Assembly: GCF_001949145.1 (NCBI RefSeq)
Contig: NW_019091362.1
Location: 9,911,664 to 9,975,663, forward strand
Direction: 5' to 3'
From: Acanthaster planci
Lineage: Eukaryota > Echinodermata > Asteroidea > Valvatida > Acanthasteridae
DNA: 64,000 nucleotides
Of this stretch, positions 55,901-61,900 are shown in pieces (position 1 is the first letter of the stretch; every line of letters begins with the position of its first letter). The position numbers were made by a program, and so were the translations under genes. Below the pieces are notes generated by a model, which was given only the letters and a program-made list of their open reading frames with translations, was not told the origin of the DNA and did not search any database.

Positions 55901-58900
55901 CCCCAAGGTAGGGACTATGATAACAAATGTCAACAGTGAATCGAGTATTTCATTACCATTTTCGCAAAAGCACAAATTGATAAAACTCTTCACCTATTTG
56001 AGTGGCTATTATTGAGGCAAACTCTGGCAGGTTGTATGGTTCTGACAGTGTTTATTGAAGTTATTTTGTCCAGATTTACTGTAATCAGCCGCACTACATT
56101 GATTCACATGCAAATTTTGTCTAAATTGTACTTTTAGAGTTTTTCATGAAGGGACAACTTAGTTTTGAAATATATAAAACAATTCCTCACCTACCATGCC
56201 TAAAGGCAACAGCAATTGTTTTGCTCATACATTTTTCTTCGTTTTAGATGTCACTAAGGGATCAAATTTAGGCAATGAAATAATCCTTAATCACGTACAA
56301 ATGAAGAATTAGAAAGCACAGTTTCTGGCATATTATGGCAAACATCTCAGATCTGCTCTTTTGGGCAATCTGCTTCACTCTTGCAGTTTATCTCCACATA
56401 TTCTCTGTTTTAAAAGTGACCAACTAAAATTATGATTGTCTTGAGAGTTTTGGAAAAGATAAGACAATTTGTCCAAACGTCACAACACTGGCAATTTGTC
56501 TGTATCTTCGAGTACACCCAGTGGACACTTTTTGCTTGTCTAAGGCTGATGCTTCATGACACTGCCTTGCACATAGTAAATCTGTGTCCACTTTGTTGAA
56601 CAACCAAACCAATCAGCTAAAATCATCTAAAAATCAACTGAATAAGAAAGTGATCAACTAACGGCCAAAGCAATCTAAATTTATAACAGGAGAGCAGATA
56701 AACAACCTTTGGCAGACACACAGCTCAACGAGAATTCCAGTAACAACGTCAGCACTGCTGCCGCCTCCCCGGCACCCCTTGCCCCAGCCACCCCACCACC
56801 CAAGAGGAGCCCCACCTCCAGGTATGACCTAAAGATTTTGGTCCTTTCAAGTGTTGAAGTCGTCATGTGGGTAGCATGCTCTGTTTTCATCTTGGTCAAA
56901 TGCATGCATGCACTTTGTGCTGGGATACAAATATGCACCAATTAAAAGAAATAATGTTCAGCGTGTACTGCTCTATCGATTTCAAGTTTACAAAATTTCA
57001 AATGTGTTTTCAGAATTGTTGGAAAGGTTTTTTCAATTAAACATTTTCTAAAGAAATCTTGTGTTGTCATTTAGCAGTGAAAATACTGCTCTTTTTAGTG
57101 TTACTCAGAACAGGAAATGCAGTGTTCCAACACAAGTCGAAAGATAGGCCCACTGGTCACAAAAAGGCATCTCTTGAAAAAACATTTGTACGTTAGAGTT
57201 CCGTGAAAAGTCTCCTTGAATATGCAGACCATCTTCTTTATGGCAAGTGGAGGCAAAATAAGAAACCCCTGATTATTTCCAATAAACAAAAGTAGTATAG
57301 CATTTGTATTGCTGCTTCTGTTCAAGGCCAATTGCTGTTGCAAAGTTTGGCCAGCATGTCAGCAAGATGTCTGCCAAGACTGGGGACAATTTTGCCAAGG
57401 AGTTTAAGGTAAGAGTGGAGAATACTTCAGAAAATTATCAGTTTTTTCCTCAAGAGCGTTCCTGTGATGCTCCATACACAAATTGTAATTCCAAAGGTCT
57501 GGGGGAAAGTTTTGTGGCTGTGTTTCCTTTCTGATTGTGGTGCAAAAGTGACATTCTGGTTCTTGATAAAATCCAAAAGCTGCTTACCATTACTAAGCAT
57601 CTTCTTCCAAGTTATGCACCAACTTCATATACTTAAAGACTCACGCACATTGAAATGAAAAACAGTTACAGTTTTAGAGGTGGGAGGAAAACCCCTGAGA
57701 TATATTCTGGGTAAAGCCGATGGAATCAGGTAGGAACTGAAAACCCAATCCACATGTGGACCGAGCCAGGATTCGAACCCAGACCGCAGAAATGAAAGGG
57801 GAGGAAAGAACCACTACGACAACCTAACTCCCCAGATTATATTGCCAACCACAGCAGAAAATGCTTAATGGCAACATTTCATGGCTGCTATGCTTAGCAC
57901 AAAGATTGCATGGGCAAGCATAGAAATATCCATTGTTACATCACTGTGTTAAGCAAATTTCTCCTTTGGGATCAATATGCGTTTTGCTCTGCTTGCTGCT
58001 CACAATCACCGTGAAATATGCAGAGCCTCTGTTAGCATAAAATTATGTGCTAAGCAGGACCCTGAAATTAGGCCAAGTTCTGATATGACCGCACATTGTT
58101 ACTACTCTTTATAGATCCTGTGGTTTAAGAGAGATCCCATGGTTGTGACTGACTCCCATGATAATGGTCCTGTATATGGCTTTTGTGTTTCTAACAGAAC
58201 CCATAGTTCTAGGTAGCCCTTGAGTCTCTTGGAAGGTTCCATGGTTCAGAGTGGCTCTCATTCTGGATAGATCCCATGATTCCTGGTGGCAATTGAAGTT
58301 CCAAAAGTATTCCACGCTCTTATCATTCTGGACAGACTCTGAATTCTAGACAGATTCTGATTCTGGATGGCCCGTGTGGTTCTAGAAATATTCTATGGCA
58401 TAAATTGATGGCTCCCGTGGTTGAAATTGGCAGTATGGTCATATTAATACTCTGTTGCAGGATTTGAATCTCATTGGTGAGACCCAGGCCAAAACAGCTG
58501 GGGCCCAGCCTGAGAATGAGGATAAGAACCGCTATGGCAACATTGTCCCATGTGAGTACTCATTGTCAATGTTCTTTAGCCACTCTGCAGGGCCTGACAA
58601 GCTTTTAATGTAATTGATAAGCCCTCTTGATTCTCACAGAAGTCTTAACATTTCAATACTGAAAGACTGCTTTCATTCCCCCAAATGTACTTATTTAATC
58701 GTGACAAAGTGGTTTTTGCTCTCAAGCTTATCCTATCAGAGCGTTTTTACTTTGACACACATGGCAGATATTTCTGTTGTTTGTTTTCATTGGCACACCA
58801 AATTTCAGTCGAACTCTTCAGTAGAATGAGCCTTCAATATGATTTTATTTTTTATTTTTTTCCCCTTTGCAGTCGACTTCAATCGTGTTATACTGAACAA

Positions 58901-61900
58901 AGACGAAGACTACATCAATGCCAGTTTCTTGTCGGTGAGTTGGTCAGTCATTTGCACAAAATTAGTCACTAATGAACATTTTTCTGGCCAATTTCACTTG
59001 ATGGCATGTACACTCAACTCGCCCTAAAAAGCAAAACCAGCTTTTCAATTTCTGGAGGAAAACAATGACAGTGGTCCTGTAAATAAGAATTTAACCGAGG
59101 TGGCAGCAAGTCATTCTTTGCAAGTCCAAGTCAAGTCACAAGTCATTATTTGCAAGTCCAAATCAAGTCATTAATCATTTGGACTAAACTCAAGTCAATT
59201 CACAAGCCTCTTTGTCCAAGTACAAGGCAAGCTGCACATTATTTTGTCCAGTTGTAATAAGCTAAAGGGACCATGCGTCAACTTACAAAGGTACGAGTTA
59301 TAAAAATTTATGGGGCCGGTCGAGTAGCATCTGACTTGGGTTCGTAACAAGTCATTTTTGCAAGTCCAAGTCAAGTCACAATTCAAAGCTGGTATTTACA
59401 AGTCAAGTCACAAGTCACAAAAATAGCGACTCGAGTCTGACTCGAGTCCAAGTCACATGACTCGAGTTAGCATCTCTGGAATTTAAGTTGTAGAAGAAAG
59501 TTTCAAATACATGAATATGTATACAATATCAAATTTGTTTGTGGAGCAGGAAAGTGGAGTGGTTCAACCTTCCAGTGTGCCTTATAATGTTCTTATCTGG
59601 ATCCTACAGCCATGCAGTAAACACTGTTCTGCATAATCATTGCATCTCATTTCATTGCATCTCAATTCAACCAGGGACTAACCAATCAGGAACCTCATTT
59701 GTTTTTTGGTTCACAGTGAAACGTCTCTTACCTACCCTTCCTCCTTCAAATTAGTTGAACTAGTTGACTTATGTATCCACTTGTCTAGGGTTTCTCTGGC
59801 AACAATGAGTATATCGCCGCCCAGGGACCCCAGGCCAACTCAGTCAATGACTTCTGGCAGATGATCTGGGAGCAGAAGGTGCCGGTCATCGCCGTCATCG
59901 GGAGCTGTGTGGAGAACGAACGGGTGAGTCAAGGCAAAGTTGTGGGACAAGGTTTAAATAAAAAACTGAATTTGTCAGATGGTTGAAAAAAGAGTGGGAA
60001 AATTAAATGCAGGCATAATTTTTGTGATACGTGCATTGTGATTTCACTAAAAGGTTATGTAGAAAACGCATGAAACCATGCCAGCCACTAAAGTGGCTTC
60101 TCAAAACTTTAAAATTAACAGGTGGCCTTTCATAGATTTTGTGGAGGTGTGCAATGGTATGTTAAAGTCAGGCACCAATTACCATTAATGCTTCTCTCTC
60201 TGCCTCCTGCAGGTGAAGTTTGCTCAGTACTGGCCCTCAGACTCCACACCCATCACCTTTGGTGAGGTGACCGTGAACCGAGTCTCAGAGCGGGAGGACA
60301 CGGACTTGGGCTACACTGTCCGGGATCTCTGCCTAGAATTGGTGAGTCGCTGGCGGGGGTGGGCCTGAACTTCGAACCCGTGCATGACAGCCGATATTCA
60401 TTAACTTGATGCTGAAGTTGCTGTACACATTTGTCAGACATCTGCAGATGTCTGTTGACCGTGCACAGGCCGAAGGACTTGGTTACTGGAGTTTGTTTAC
60501 TCGAGTTAATACGGGGGTTGACATTTCTCTTTGTGACCCTTCAGATCGATTCAGAAGGCCCTACTCACTAATGGGCCGTAACACTTCACATGCAAACACT
60601 GAAGTGCACTAAAATGATGTCGGAGAGCAAGGCTGAATGAAAAAACAAATCAGCTGCTTACAGAATGACGCACACTGCAGGCTCATTAACGATCATGAGG
60701 AAAGGTCATTCAGTGCTAAAAACAAAGTCACAACAGAGCATCCTTTCATCATTTATTGAGGGATATTTTGTTTCTTGTTGTTTTCTACATGCTTCTGCAA
60801 ATCTGAACAGCCCCATACTTCCCCCTTATCAGTTTATCAATGATTACTTTTCAGTACATATGCATTATTTACATTATTTTCATTTTTCATAATTAAAAGT
60901 ATTTCTTTTCTTTTGCATTTCTATTTGTTCAGTTTGCATTGCTGATGCAACAATTAGAAAAAGTGCTGTGTTACTGCACTAAAATTCCTGTGGCTGGATT
61001 GACATAGAAACCTATGACCTTATGACCTCTTCCCTGCACTCTACGACTGAGATATCCTTGCCTATTTTAGAGATCTTTTTGTTCAGTAGGTGTTCTTATA
61101 GGCACAGTCATAGCTATCAATAGTTTTCCATCATTTATCAAATAATCACTCATCAGGTCAAGTGATTTAATTGTCTGTTCTCTCTCAGGGATCTGAGGTG
61201 CGTACCTTGCGTCAGTACCAGTTCACTGCCTGGCCGGTCCACGGCGTGCCCAAGAAGTCAGAGCAGATGGTGCACTTCATACGCACCGTACGCTCCTATT
61301 TGCCAACGAACGCCGGGCCCCTTGTGGTGCATTGCGGGTAAGTCTCGCTAGATTTATTTGCAGAATGAGAACTCTTGGATGAAATTATCGCGACTGTCTA
61401 AGGCTGAGACATAAAATTAAGTGCCAATGATACACATATTCTGTGGATACTGAGTGTGATGACTAGAAAAAAATGTCTCTGTGGACATGCGCTCAATAGT
61501 TTGCAACATTCATATGATATTTTTCAGTTTCACTTCTGTCAGAAAAAAATTCATCAAAAAGTGATAACAAACAGTAATGCCTTTATTGATGAAAGGTTGT
61601 GAGGTTAGTTAAAACAAGAACGAGGATCTGTTTGATATATTTACTAGTGCATAGCAGAGATCAGAAAAATTGAAACGCTATTTTTGACAGAACAGAAATT
61701 AAATGAAAGAGGCTGGTTGAGTTGAAACTTTCAACATTAGATACTGTACCGTAAAACTCTTTGGAATTAAAGATTTTAGAAAGAGAAAATGAATCATATG
61801 GGTTAAGCCTGACCAACAGAATTCCTGAATATTAGTACATACTTCATGGGTTCCGCTTGCACAGACAAGCAAAGAATGGCTTAATATGAGAAACAGATTT

